Shown here: piece after piece, positions 32,384-42,053 of the stretch
Numbering within the stretch: position 1 is the first letter of the stretch
How the letters are laid out: every line of letters begins with the position of its first letter
The notes under the pieces: model-generated
Seen by the model: only the letters and a program-made list of their open reading frames with translations
What the model was told of the DNA's origin: nothing
The model's database searches: none
From: Ferruginibacter sp.
GTDB lineage: Bacteria; Bacteroidota; Bacteroidia; Chitinophagales; Chitinophagaceae
Length of the DNA stretch: 64,000 nucleotides
Reading direction: 5' to 3'
Assembly (NCBI GenBank): GCA_016786725.1
Contig: JAEUVU010000014.1
Span: 40,074 to 104,073 of the forward strand
Program-made: the position numbers and the translations under genes

Positions 32384-34288
32384 ATGAGTAATGTTTTTCA
32401 AATGGTTTGGCTTATACCTGTATTGCCTTTGCTGGGCTTCCTCATCAATGGGTTAGGTAGAAAACAGGTTTCAAAAACAATGGCTGGTGTAATCGGCAGC
32501 GGAACGGTGCTGGCATCATTTGTCATCAGCCTGCTTGTTTTTATGCAGTTGAATGGAGGCAATGTTCCTAAAGTTGCTTTCCACTATTTCGACTTTATAA
32601 ATGCTACAGCACTTAAGATCGGTTTTGATTTTCAGATCGACCAGCTTTCTTCTGTCTTCTTATTAATAATTACCGGTGTTGGTTTTTTAATACATGTTTA
32701 CTCAACAGCTTACATGCATGATGAAGAGCCAAAAGATTTTGCAAAGTATTTTGCTTACCTTAATCTTTTTGTGTTCTCGATGTTATTGCTGGTAATGGGA
32801 GCCAACTATGTTATTATGTTCATTGGTTGGGAAGGTGTTGGGCTTTGTTCTTATTTGCTGATTGGTTTTTGGTTTAAAAATACCAACTACAATATGGCAG
32901 CAAAAAAAGCTTTCATCATGAACCGTATTGGTGATCTTGGTTTTTTGCTGGCAGTGTTTTGGCTTATATCAAAAATAGGTTCGGCAGATTATCATACGGT
33001 GTTTGCCAATGTTTCTAAATTATCTGTAACAGATATTACCGGTATCACCATGTTGTTATTTGTTGGTGCAATGGGTAAGAGTGCACAAATTCCTTTATAC
33101 ACCTGGCTGCCAGATGCGATGGCAGGTCCAACACCAGTGAGTGCCTTGATACATGCTGCTACTATGGTTACCGCCGGTATCTACATGATTGCAAGGAGCA
33201 ATATTTTATATACCATGGCACCGGTTACGCAAACTGTTGTTGCCATTGTTGGTTTAGCAACAGCAATTCTTGCTGCAACTATTGCTCTTAAACAAAACGA
33301 TATTAAAAAAGTATTAGCTTATTCTACCGTAAGTCAGTTAGGCTATATGTTTTTAGCGCTGGGCGTTGGCGCCTATGTGGGCGCTGTGTTTCATGTAATG
33401 ACACATGCATTCTTCAAAGCATTATTATTCCTGGGTGCAGGTAGTGTGATACATGCTATGAGCGGCGAACAGGATATCCGTAACATGGGTGGATTGAAAA
33501 AATACATGAGCATTACGCACATTACTTTTTTACTGGCTTGCCTGGCAATTGCCGGTATGCCGCCTTTCTCAGGGTTCTTTAGTAAAGATGAAATATTGGC
33601 TGCAGCTTTTGCAAAAAATCCGGTGCTGTGGGGTGTTGGTGTTGCAGGTGCTGTTATGACGGCTTTTTATATGTTCCGTTTGTATGCCATGGCTTTCCTC
33701 GGACAATTCCGTGGTACACACGAACAGCAACATCATTTACAAGAAAGCCCCAAAGCAATTACCATTCCTTTGATCATCCTTGCTATCTTATCAGTTGTTG
33801 GTGGCTTTATTGGTATACCAGAAGTGTTCATGCACGGCGGACATAAACTGGAAGCATTTTTAACTCCCGTGTTTGCACAGAGCAATGCGCTTACAGAGGC
33901 ACATCATCTTTCTCACTCAACAGAATATATGCTGATGGGTATTTCTGTTGCAGCGGCCTTGGCAGCTTTGGTTTTTGCGTGGAGCAAATTCAGTAAATAC
34001 CAAAAAACAGAAAAAGAAGAAGCAGGCCTTGGTAAAGTGCTCGCCAATAAATGGTATGTTGATGAATTGTATGATACCATTATTGTAAAACCTGTTTTAT
34101 CAATTGCAAAGTATTTCAGCAATATTTTTGAAAGGAAAGGCGTGGATGGTTTTGTAAATGGTATTGGCAAAGCAGTTAACTATGGCAGCCGCCAGATACG
34201 CTTATTGCAATCGGGCCAGGTGGGCGCTTATGTACTGATGATGGTACTGGGCATTTTGCTATTTTTTATTATTCAGTTGTTTTTATAG
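32384..34288 (+). CDS. nuoL: NADH-quinone oxidoreductase subunit L
   Basis: The distal proton pump of complex I, homologous to Mrp antiporters. It has 634 residues and about 16 helices. The conserved antiporter core includes FIGWEGVGLCSYLLIGFW with the key glutamate, and GAMGKSAQIPLYTWLPDAMA and PVSALIHAATMVTAGIYM with the key lysine and histidines. The C-terminal part (KWYVDELYDTIIVKPVLS) includes the lateral piston helix. Confidence 0.97.
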   Translation: MSNVFQMVWLIPVLPLLGFLINGLGRKQVSKTMAGVIGSGTVLASFVISLLVFMQLNGGNVPKVAFHYFDFINATALKIGFDFQIDQLSSVFLLIITGVGFLIHVYSTAYMHDEEPKDFAKYFAYLNLFVFSMLLLVMGANYVIMFIGWEGVGLCSYLLIGFWFKNTNYNMAAKKAFIMNRIGDLGFLLAVFWLISKIGSADYHTVFANVSKLSVTDITGITMLLFVGAMGKSAQIPLYTWLPDAMAGPTPVSALIHAATMVTAGIYMIARSNILYTMAPVTQTVVAIVGLATAILAATIALKQNDIKKVLAYSTVSQLGYMFLALGVGAYVGAVFHVMTHAFFKALLFLGAGSVIHAMSGEQDIRNMGGLKKYMSITHITFLLACLAIAGMPPFSGFFSKDEILAAAFAKNPVLWGVGVAGAVMTAFYMFRLYAMAFLGQFRGTHEQQHHLQESPKAITIPLIILAILSVVGGFIGIPEVFMHGGHKLEAFLTPVFAQSNALTEAHHLSHSTEYMLMGISVAAALAALVFAWSKFSKYQKTEKEEAGLGKVLANKWYVDELYDTIIVKPVLSIAKYFSNIFERKGVDGFVNGIGKAVNYGSRQIRLLQSGQVGAYVLMMVLGILLFFIIQLFL

Positions 34289-34294
34289 ATAAAT

Positions 34295-35779
34295 ATGAAC
34301 CAAAATATTTGGATAACATTTCCTGAGTTATTGATCTGGTTTCCGCTGGTGGCAGGGCTGGTTGCATTTATTATCCGTAAAGAAAAAGCGGTTAAAAACT
34401 GGGCCATCCTGGCTTCACTTATCACATTGAGTATATCCATAGTTAGCCTGGTATATGCAGATAATACCAAACACTTACATCTTAATAATGTAAGCTATTT
34501 CTGGTTGAGGTATCTCGGCAGCAATTTTACACTCGGTCTGGATGGTATGGGCCATATGCTTACTGCACTTACAGCGATAGCATTTCCACTCATATTTATT
34601 GCAGGTAATAAAACCAACTATAAAAATACCCATGTTTTTTATGGTCTGATGCTGCTAACACAATCTGGTTTAATGGGAGTGTTTACTGCCATGGACCTGT
34701 TGGTGTTTTATTTCTTTTGGGAGCTGGCTGTTATACCGGCTTACTTTTTATGCAGCCGCTGGGGCGGAGAAAAAAGGATACAGGCAACCTTCAAATTCTT
34801 TGTGTACACTTTTACCGGTTCGCTGTTAATGCTGGTTGGCATCATATATCTCTATATGCATACTTTGCCTACAGCAAATGCCGAGCATTCTTTTTCTATG
34901 CATGCAGTTTATTCTGCTATACTTTCCCCCGCAGAAAAAAACTGGATCTTCTGGCTTTTCTTTATCGCATTTGCTATTAAGATGCCGGTGTTCCCGTTTC
35001 ATACCTGGCAGCCGGATACATACGAACAGGCACCCACTTCAACAACCATGGTACTTAGTGGCATCATGGTAAAAATGGGGGTGTTTGCAGTAATACGCTG
35101 GATAATTCCGGTTTTTCCGGATGCCGTTACAAAATTTGATAATATAGTTATCGGCCTTTCTGTTACCGGCATGATATACGCCAGCCTCATTGCCATTAAG
35201 CAAGATGACCTGAAACGTTTTGTAGCTTATTCTTCTATTGCTCATATTGGGTTAATGTGTGCGGCCATTTTTACAAAAACAGAAATTGGTTTGCAGGGTG
35301 TAATGATACAGATGTTCAGTCATGGTATTAATATAATCGGTATGTGGATAGTGGTTGACCTGATTGAAAAGCAAACCGGTACCCGTAAGATATCTGAACT
35401 GGGTGGTATTGCACACAAAGCACCGGCGCTGACAATTTTTCTGGTGGTAATTGCACTGGCAAATATTGCCCTGCCCTTAACCAATGCATTTGTGGGTGAG
35501 TTTATGATGTTCAGCGGGCTGTTCAAATTTAATATTATCTACACCGCAGTTGCGGGGTTAAGTATCGTACTGGCGGCGGTATATACTTTAAATATGGTGC
35601 AAAAAGTTTTTTACGGAGAAGTGAATGCTGTTACAGAAACATTACACGATATATCATTGAATCAAAAACTTGTTTTGGCTGTTCTGGTTGTATTTGTATT
35701 CCTGTTTGGAATTTATCCGCAACCGCTTTTCGATTTAACAAAAGATACCGTTACAGCTATAATAACAAGAATTAAATAA
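34295..35779 (+). CDS. nuoM: NADH-quinone oxidoreductase subunit M
   Basis: The second antiporter-like proton pump. It has 494 residues and about 14 helices. It has FTAMDLLVFYFFWELAVIPA with the essential glutamate, AIKMPVFPFHTWQPDTYEQA with the key lysine, and FVAYSSIAHIGLM in the second half. It starts 6 bases after the nuoL stop. Confidence 0.97.
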   Translation: MNQNIWITFPELLIWFPLVAGLVAFIIRKEKAVKNWAILASLITLSISIVSLVYADNTKHLHLNNVSYFWLRYLGSNFTLGLDGMGHMLTALTAIAFPLIFIAGNKTNYKNTHVFYGLMLLTQSGLMGVFTAMDLLVFYFFWELAVIPAYFLCSRWGGEKRIQATFKFFVYTFTGSLLMLVGIIYLYMHTLPTANAEHSFSMHAVYSAILSPAEKNWIFWLFFIAFAIKMPVFPFHTWQPDTYEQAPTSTTMVLSGIMVKMGVFAVIRWIIPVFPDAVTKFDNIVIGLSVTGMIYASLIAIKQDDLKRFVAYSSIAHIGLMCAAIFTKTEIGLQGVMIQMFSHGINIIGMWIVVDLIEKQTGTRKISELGGIAHKAPALTIFLVVIALANIALPLTNAFVGEFMMFSGLFKFNIIYTAVAGLSIVLAAVYTLNMVQKVFYGEVNAVTETLHDISLNQKLVLAVLVVFVFLFGIYPQPLFDLTKDTVTAIITRIK

Positions 35780-35803
35780 ACCGCCTGTTGGCGTAAAGAG
35801 GTT

Positions 35804-37198
35804 ATGAACGCAATAATATTGACAGCAATCTGGGGAGTATTGATGATGTTGGGTGGCGCTTTTATTAAAAGTAAGGCCACACCCAAATACCTGGCAATTT
35901 TTGGATTGGCAGTGATCATTGCTGCTAATTGCATGCAATTAAATTCAAGCATGCCTTTCTTTGATATTGATGTAAAGAACATGCTGCATTTCAACAGCTT
36001 TAACCTGATGTTCATCAACGTAGCTTTTGGTTGTACGCTGCTGTTCTTTTTGTTGAGTGGGAGGGATATTGAAAAAGTGGGAGAGAATGTGTCTGAATAT
36101 TTTGCCTTGATATTTTTTATACTCTGCGGCGTTGCTCTCATATCCACTTTTAATTCATTGCTGATGTTATTCATCGGTATTGAGATCGTTTCTATTCCGT
36201 TGTACATTTTAACCGGCAGTGATAAAAGGAATTTGAAAAGCAACGAAGCGGCGTTGAAGTACTTTTTAATGGGTGCATTTTCTACCGGTATCATGCTGCT
36301 GGGCATTGCATTTTTATATGGCGGCAGTGCAACCGGTTCATTTTTTATAGATAATATTATTGCAGGCAATGGCCCTATGCCGCCTATGATTGCAGCAGGG
36401 TTGGTATTGTTATTGATATCTATGTCATTTAAAGTATCGGCTGCGCCGTTTCATTTCTGGACACCGGACGTTTATGACGGAGCGCCAACTGTTTTCACTT
36501 CATTCATGGCTACCATTGTAAAAGCTGCGGCCTTCTTTGCTTTTGTGAGATTGTTTGAAAATGCATTCGGCAGCATGCAGTTTCAATGGCAAAAGTTAAT
36601 TGTCATCCTGATTGCAGCAACCCTGTTGACAGGAAATCTCACTGCAGTTTTTCAGCAAAGTGTAAAGCGTATGCTGGCTTACTCAAGCATTGCACAGGCA
36701 GGCTTTATGCTGTTTTCTTTGTTCGCACTCAATAACCTGGCTAAAGAAGGTTTGATATTGTATGCCGCCGCTTACAGCCTGGCAAGCATTGGTATGTTTG
36801 CAATATTAATTAAAATGAAAGACTACACCATTGATGGCTTTAATGGCCTGGGTAAACAACAGCCTTTGCTTGCCGTTACAGCAACAATATTTCTCCTGTC
36901 ACTAACCGGTATTCCTTTGACTGCAGGTTTTCAAAGCAAATTTTTTATGCTGATGGCTGCCGTTCAAACCGGTCATCATATCTGGCTGGTGATTTTTGCT
37001 GTGCTTTGTGCCGCTATCAGTGCCTATTATTACTTCAGGGTAATACAGGCCATGTTCTTTAAAGAAGCAGCTTCAGATGAAGTGGTATTGGCTGGCGATA
37101 TAACTCCGGCATTTAAGATACTGCTCGTTATTACCGCAACCGGTATTATCGTCTTAGGCTTGTTCCCTCATTTCCTTACCAACTGGTTATACTTTTAA
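35804..37198 (+). CDS. nuoN: NADH-quinone oxidoreductase subunit N
   Basis: The third antiporter-like pump and last gene of the operon. It has 464 residues and about 14 helices. Conserved stretches are LLMLFIGIEIVSIPLYILTG, SFKVSAAPFHFWTPDVYDGA with the central lysine, and VKRMLAYSSIAQAGFM. No clear terminator follows; the ABC-type permease starts 75 bases later. Confidence 0.96.
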   Translation: MNAIILTAIWGVLMMLGGAFIKSKATPKYLAIFGLAVIIAANCMQLNSSMPFFDIDVKNMLHFNSFNLMFINVAFGCTLLFFLLSGRDIEKVGENVSEYFALIFFILCGVALISTFNSLLMLFIGIEIVSIPLYILTGSDKRNLKSNEAALKYFLMGAFSTGIMLLGIAFLYGGSATGSFFIDNIIAGNGPMPPMIAAGLVLLLISMSFKVSAAPFHFWTPDVYDGAPTVFTSFMATIVKAAAFFAFVRLFENAFGSMQFQWQKLIVILIAATLLTGNLTAVFQQSVKRMLAYSSIAQAGFMLFSLFALNNLAKEGLILYAAAYSLASIGMFAILIKMKDYTIDGFNGLGKQQPLLAVTATIFLLSLTGIPLTAGFQSKFFMLMAAVQTGHHIWLVIFAVLCAAISAYYYFRVIQAMFFKEAASDEVVLAGDITPAFKILLVITATGIIVLGLFPHFLTNWLYF

Positions 37199-37273
37199 CC
37201 TTACCTGCCGGTCATAAAAAGTTTACAACTTAATTAAATACAGGTGTTAACTTTAGGTTGATAATACCATTCC

Positions 37274-38554
37274 ATGACTTTTAAAGATTCAGTTGCATTA
37301 TCCTGGCGTAACATTTCAGGCAATAAATTAAGAACTGCCATAACAGTTGCCATAATTGCACTGGGAATTTTTGCATTGATACTTATTATAACCTCTATCC
37401 AGGCCGCAAGTAACAGCCTTACTACCAGCTTTTCAACCATGGGCGCCAACTCATTCAGCCTGCGTTTTAAAGACCGAAACATACGTATCGGGGGCGGCAG
37501 GCAGGAGGATAATAACAAAACCAGTAAATCGGCTTTGCGTGAAAAGAAAAGTAATATGGGTAAAGTGATCAGCTATGAAGAAGCAAAGGCTTTTAAAGAG
37601 CGGTACCAGTTTCCCGCCAAAGTTGGCCTGGCATTGGGCGGGCCCGGCAATATTGTATGTAACAACGACCGCAAAAAAACAAATCCTGATGTAAGGGTTA
37701 TAGGCGGCGATGAGAACTACCTTGAACTCAATGGTTATACCATTGCTTATGGCCGCAATTTTACCGAAACCGAAATTGAATCTGGAAGAAGTATCTGTAT
37801 GCTGGGCAGTGGTACAGCGGCTAAATTATACCCCGGTAACCCTGCAAAGGCAATTGATAAAGTAATAAGTGTAGATCATACCCCATACCGTGTTATAGCA
37901 GTACTTGAGGAAAAAAGTTCGAGTGCCTTTTTTAACACCAGTAAAATTGTAATTACATCTTACAATAATATCCGGAGGTTGTATGCAACACAAAATTCCT
38001 CTTTTACAATAGGGGTAATGGTGCCCGACCTTAAAATGATGGATGCTGCTATTGGCGAAGCCAAGGGAACATTCAGGCCGATCAGAAAGCTGAATGTTAA
38101 AGACGAGATCAATTTTTATGTAGATAAAAGCGATAGTATAGCAGAGGCTTTGCTGACCAACCTTGGCTTTCTGGAAAAAGGAACAATCGGTATTGCATTT
38201 ATTACTTTAATTGGAGCTGCCATCGGTTTAATGAATATTATGCTGGTAGCTGTAAATGAACGTACCAAGGAAATTGGATTGATAAAAGCACTTGGTGGTA
38301 CCAGCAAAGATATAAGGGCCCAGTTTTTATATGAGTCTGTTTTAATCAGTTTGATGGGCGCTGTAGCAGGAATTTTATCAGGGGTTTTGCTGGGCAATGT
38401 GGTGGCTATCCTTTTAAAAACTGGTTTTGTAGTACCCTGGGCCTGGGTTATTGCGGGTATATTTGTTTGCTCATTGGTAGGTTTAATGGCAGGGTTATAT
38501 CCTGCATATAAGGCCTCAAAATTAGACCCTATAGTTGCTTTACGCTATGAATAA
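37274..38554 (+). CDS. MacB/FtsX-type ABC transporter permease
   Basis: A 426-residue inner-membrane permease. Helix 1 (about residues 20-42) is followed by a large periplasmic MacB-PCD-like domain (about 45-270), then FtsX-type helices (about 295-320, 343-372, 385-410) with the conserved AVNERTKEIGLIKALGG loop that contacts the ATPase. Such permeases export macrolides, lipoproteins or peptides, or act in mechanotransmission. No ATP-binding partner is next to it, so the ATPase must be encoded elsewhere. It also lacks the second copy or the membrane-fusion gene expected in MacAB operons. Confidence 0.85.
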   Translation: MTFKDSVALSWRNISGNKLRTAITVAIIALGIFALILIITSIQAASNSLTTSFSTMGANSFSLRFKDRNIRIGGGRQEDNNKTSKSALREKKSNMGKVISYEEAKAFKERYQFPAKVGLALGGPGNIVCNNDRKKTNPDVRVIGGDENYLELNGYTIAYGRNFTETEIESGRSICMLGSGTAAKLYPGNPAKAIDKVISVDHTPYRVIAVLEEKSSSAFFNTSKIVITSYNNIRRLYATQNSSFTIGVMVPDLKMMDAAIGEAKGTFRPIRKLNVKDEINFYVDKSDSIAEALLTNLGFLEKGTIGIAFITLIGAAIGLMNIMLVAVNERTKEIGLIKALGGTSKDIRAQFLYESVLISLMGAVAGILSGVLLGNVVAILLKTGFVVPWAWVIAGIFVCSLVGLMAGLYPAYKASKLDPIVALRYE

Positions 38555-38837
38555 CCATTGTGTTATTTTACAATCAGCAAACCTGTAATTTGATTTTTTC
38601 TAATATTTTGAAGATTTGCACATAAAATTTGTGTAATTAATCCATTTTGGCATCGTAAAAAAATATTTCTAAAATAAATTTTTCGTAAGTTGTAACTTTC
38701 AATTAATTATTTAACTTGTGCATCCTGTTTCTATTTATGAAAATATATGATGCCGTTCAAGTTAAAAATTAAATGAAAGAACTTACCCATCATTAAACGT
38801 AAACCAAACTATTTACAAAACTAAAAACTAGAATTTT

Positions 38838-39701
38838 ATGGCAGAGACTACAGCAACTGTAAAACCAACAACTTCAGTTCAGGCAAAAAAATCAAGTAAC
38901 ATTATTTCTTTACTGGCCCCGGTATTGTGCCTGATTGCGGGTTATTTAATCTGGAGATTTGTTTTAGGTAACCCTTCTAATTTTGGGCAGCCAAAAGTAC
39001 CGGGAGATGAAGGTTGGTTCTGGCCAGGTCGTCACGATCCTAAAACTGCCCTGAGTAAAATGTACCTGGGAGGTATCATTGTACCCGTATTGATAGCCAC
39101 GTTTTTAACCATGCTCACATTTGTTATTGAAAGATTCATGACTATTGCAAAAGCAAGTGGAACTGGAAACAACGCTGATTTTATACGCAAAGTACAATAC
39201 CAGTTGGCAAACAAAAATGTTGATGCAGCCCTGGCAGAGTGTGATAAACAAAAAGGATCTGTAGGAAATGTGATGAAAGCTGGTTTACACCGTTACAAAG
39301 AAATGATCTCTAATACAGAATTAACTACCGATCAGAAAGTAATGTCTATTCAAAAAGAAGTAGAAGAAGCTACCTCACTTGAATTACCAATGCTTGAAAA
39401 AAACCTGGTTTTCCTTTCTACCATCGCATCAATTGCAACCCTGCTTGGTCTGTTGGGAACGGTATTGGGTATGATACGTGCATTTGGTAACCTGGGCGCC
39501 GATAGTGGTGGGGCTGGTGCAGCAAACGAATTATCAGTTGGTATATCTGAAGCCTTGTACAATACTGCATTGGGTATTGGTACATCAGCCTTTGCAATTA
39601 TCTTCTATAACATATTTACTACTAAGATAGACGGTATTACATATGGCATTGATGAATCAGGTTTTACTTTAACACAAACTTTCTCTTCTCTGTACAAATA
39701 A
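38838..39701 (+). CDS. exbB: ExbB/MotA/TolQ proton channel
   Basis: Inner-membrane subunit of the ExbB-ExbD motor that drives TonB with proton-motive force. It has 287 residues with helices near 23-45, 82-102, 185-212 and 238-260. The family motif LSTIASIATLLGLLGTVLGM (residues about 194-213) and the end SVGISEALYNTALGIGTSAF are conserved. An extended N-terminus (MAETTATVKPTTSVQAKKS) is typical of the Bacteroidota form. It leads an ExbB-ExbD-ExbD-TonB cluster. The 283-base region before it is AT-rich and probably contains the promoter; I see no clean -33/-7 pair. Confidence 0.93.
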   Translation: MAETTATVKPTTSVQAKKSSNIISLLAPVLCLIAGYLIWRFVLGNPSNFGQPKVPGDEGWFWPGRHDPKTALSKMYLGGIIVPVLIATFLTMLTFVIERFMTIAKASGTGNNADFIRKVQYQLANKNVDAALAECDKQKGSVGNVMKAGLHRYKEMISNTELTTDQKVMSIQKEVEEATSLELPMLEKNLVFLSTIASIATLLGLLGTVLGMIRAFGNLGADSGGAGAANELSVGISEALYNTALGIGTSAFAIIFYNIFTTKIDGITYGIDESGFTLTQTFSSLYK

Positions 39702-39757
39702 TTGTATGGAAAAGCATGGATTTTGTATCAATAAAGTATCATACTAAAATTTAAAAA

Positions 39758-40411
39758 ATGCCAAAAGTTAAAATACCAAGAAAAAGCACCAACATCGACA
39801 TGACAGCGATGTGTGATGTGGCTTTCTTGTTGTTGTCATTTTTCATCCTGGCTACCAAACAAAAACCACCGGAAGTACTGGCGGTTAAAACGCCTACATC
39901 AGTTTCGAGTACGGCAGCCCCCGAAAAATCAATATTAATTACCCTTACCAAAGACGGAAAAGTGTTTTTAATGTTGGGCGATGAAACAAAAAAGAACGCC
40001 ATCATTGATGACTTCAACACAACAAGGGGCCTTCAGTTAACCGGCCCTGAACTTGCCAGGCTTAAAAAATCAGAATATATCGGTATGCCTGTAAATAAGC
40101 TGAAATCAGTTCTGAATATGCAGCAGGAGGTCCCCGCCAATTTAATGGAAGGGATACCAACAGACAGCAGCAATAATGAACTGGCTTACTGGTTCCGCAG
40201 CATTACCAATGCTTATAAAGGAGAAGACCAGCGTAAACTTCAGGAAATGATCCTGGTTAAGGGAGACGGCGAAGCCCTGTACCCGATATTTAAAAATGTA
40301 AAACAGGCGCTTAAAGCCAACGAAATTTTTAAATTCAGGATAGTTACAGAGGGCGAAACAGTACCGGTTGGATCAGAATTGTATAAAACCGGAAAAACTG
40401 AAAAGAAATAA
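39758..40411 (+). CDS. exbD: ExbD/TolR family protein (long form)
   Basis: Single-span partner of ExbB that carries the proton-conducting aspartate. It has 217 residues. The membrane helix is in NIDMTAMCDVAFLLLSFFIL, where the Asp before VAFLLL is the key residue, and the periplasmic domain (residues about 50-215) ends in YKTGKTEKK. It differs clearly from the shorter ExbD proteins at 40440 and 42980, so it is a distinct paralogue, not a local duplicate. Confidence 0.92.
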   Translation: MPKVKIPRKSTNIDMTAMCDVAFLLLSFFILATKQKPPEVLAVKTPTSVSSTAAPEKSILITLTKDGKVFLMLGDETKKNAIIDDFNTTRGLQLTGPELARLKKSEYIGMPVNKLKSVLNMQQEVPANLMEGIPTDSSNNELAYWFRSITNAYKGEDQRKLQEMILVKGDGEALYPIFKNVKQALKANEIFKFRIVTEGETVPVGSELYKTGKTEKK

Positions 40412-40439
40412 TACAGTTTAAAAATTAAAAAGCATTACT

Positions 40440-40988
40440 ATGGCAGAAATGGATACCTCGTCGGGTGGCGGTCACAAAAAAGGCCCCGGCGTCAAAAAAG
40501 CAAAAAAACTTTCTACCCGTGTTGATCTTACGCCCATGGTAGATCTGGGATTTCTGCTGCTTACATTCTTTGTGTTTACTACTACCATGAGCCAGAGTAC
40601 AGCCATGAATATGAATGAGCCAAAGGATGACCCAAATTCGCAGATGAAAGTAAAAAACTCTGGAGCCATGACCATATTACTGGGCAAAGGCAACCAGGTT
40701 TATTATTATTACGGGCAGTTAATGCCCGAAACAATCAGCCAGGATTTTAAAAGCACTACATTTAAAGGAATTCGTGAACTCATCGCTGCAAAGAAAAATG
40801 CTACACCGATAGATGACCTGATGTATATAATAAAATCAGACGAAAAATCAACCTTTAAAAATGCCATAGATATACTGGATGAAATGACCATATCCGCTGT
40901 ACCACCAGGGCATTATGCCGAAGTGGATATGACTGATGTAGAAAAAATGCTTATCAAAACTACTGAACAGGCAAACGGAATTCAGTAG
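40440..40988 (+). CDS. exbD: ExbD/TolR family protein
   Basis: A 182-residue ExbD with RVDLTPMVDLGFLLLTFFVF, containing the conserved aspartate in the membrane helix (residues about 30-50), and a periplasmic domain to residue 182. The N-terminal 25 residues are Lys-rich (GGGHKKGPGVKKAKKLS). It is a near relative of the ExbD at 42980: the STRVDLTPMVDLGFLLLTFF block is shared, which points to a duplication of the ExbD-TonB unit. Confidence 0.92.
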   Translation: MAEMDTSSGGGHKKGPGVKKAKKLSTRVDLTPMVDLGFLLLTFFVFTTTMSQSTAMNMNEPKDDPNSQMKVKNSGAMTILLGKGNQVYYYYGQLMPETISQDFKSTTFKGIRELIAAKKNATPIDDLMYIIKSDEKSTFKNAIDILDEMTISAVPPGHYAEVDMTDVEKMLIKTTEQANGIQ

Positions 40989-41037
40989 TTTTTATGGAAT
41001 CAGATCAATATTGAATCTAATTTAAAAAGAGATTATA

Positions 41038-41871
41038 ATGGAAGCAAACAAAATTTTAAGTGCCGATATTCTTGACATCATTTTTGATGGTAAGAATAAA
41101 GAGTATGGCGCTTATCAATTAAGAAAGTCCTATAAGAAAACGCTTACCAAAGCGCTTGTTATTACAGGGGGAGCTTTATTATTGATTTTAGGGGGCTCGG
41201 TTTTGGCAAATTTTATCAATGATGATGATGGTACAAAGAAATTTGATACCCTGGAGACACAAATGGCCGAGATAAAAGCCGAAGAACCCCCACCACCACC
41301 GCCACCACCACCACCACCACCACCAGAACCACCACCACCACCAGAAATTAACCAGGTGAAATTTACACCTCCTAAAATTGTAAAAGATGAAGAGGTAAAG
41401 CCTGATGAAAAAATTGAAGAAATTAAGGAAGACCAGGTAATCAGTGTGCAAACTGTAAAAAGTGAAAATACGGTACAGGTTGTGCAGGCCCCGGTAGAGG
41501 AAAAAGGAACCCAGGTAGTGGAAGTAAAAAAAGAAGATGACGAAAATAAAATCTTCACAAAAGTTGAAGTTGAAGCCGGTTTTCCGGGTGGGGAAGATGC
41601 GTGGCGTAACTACCTGAGAAAAACTTTAAATGCAAGTACACCGGTAGATAATGGTGCCAGTGCAGGTAAATATACAGTTATTGTTAAGTTTGTAGTAAGT
41701 AAAGACGGAAGTTTAAGTGACGTAAAATGCGAAAGCGACCCCGGCTTTGGAATGTGTGAGGAGGCAGAAAGGGTAATTAAGAAAACCAAAAACTGGACTC
41801 CCGCCATTCAAAACGGACGGAATGTAAATGCTTACCGCCGGCAGCCAATAACTTTTGTGGTAGAAGAATAA
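41038..41871 (+). CDS. tonB: Proline-rich energy transducer TonB, copy 1
   Basis: A 277-residue TonB. It has the N-terminal motif LDIIFDGKNKEYGAYQLRK, a membrane helix (about 40-60), a proline run near 84-100 interrupted by Glu, a Lys/Glu/Val-rich spacer to about residue 175 and the C-terminal TonB domain (VEVEAGFPGGEDAWRNYL, TPAIQNGRNVNAYRRQPI). It is the paralogue of the gene at 42054; both keep the ending YRRQPITFVVE. The polyproline segment probably spans the periplasm. A terminator follows. Confidence 0.94.
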   Translation: MEANKILSADILDIIFDGKNKEYGAYQLRKSYKKTLTKALVITGGALLLILGGSVLANFINDDDGTKKFDTLETQMAEIKAEEPPPPPPPPPPPPPEPPPPPEINQVKFTPPKIVKDEEVKPDEKIEEIKEDQVISVQTVKSENTVQVVQAPVEEKGTQVVEVKKEDDENKIFTKVEVEAGFPGGEDAWRNYLRKTLNASTPVDNGASAGKYTVIVKFVVSKDGSLSDVKCESDPGFGMCEEAERVIKKTKNWTPAIQNGRNVNAYRRQPITFVVEE

Positions 41872-41895
41872 ATTTCTCCATCAAAATATAGCTTT

Positions 41896-41927
41896 ATCCC
41901 CACGGAAATTCCGTGGGGATTTTTTTT
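41896..41927 (+). terminator. Rho-independent terminator after tonB copy 1
   Basis: The perfect stem ATCCCCACGGAA / TTCCGTGGGGAT is followed by a run of eight T. It separates the ExbB-ExbD-ExbD-TonB unit from the second TonB. Confidence 0.92.
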
Positions 41928-42053
41928 ATCTATTGGGGTCAAAATATATTATCCTTAACAGAGTTTTCTTTTTATTAGGCAGCAAGAAATAATACAAATC
42001 TGAAAAGTTTATGGAATTGCAAAACTGCTGTGTCTAATTGAAAACTAATTAAC

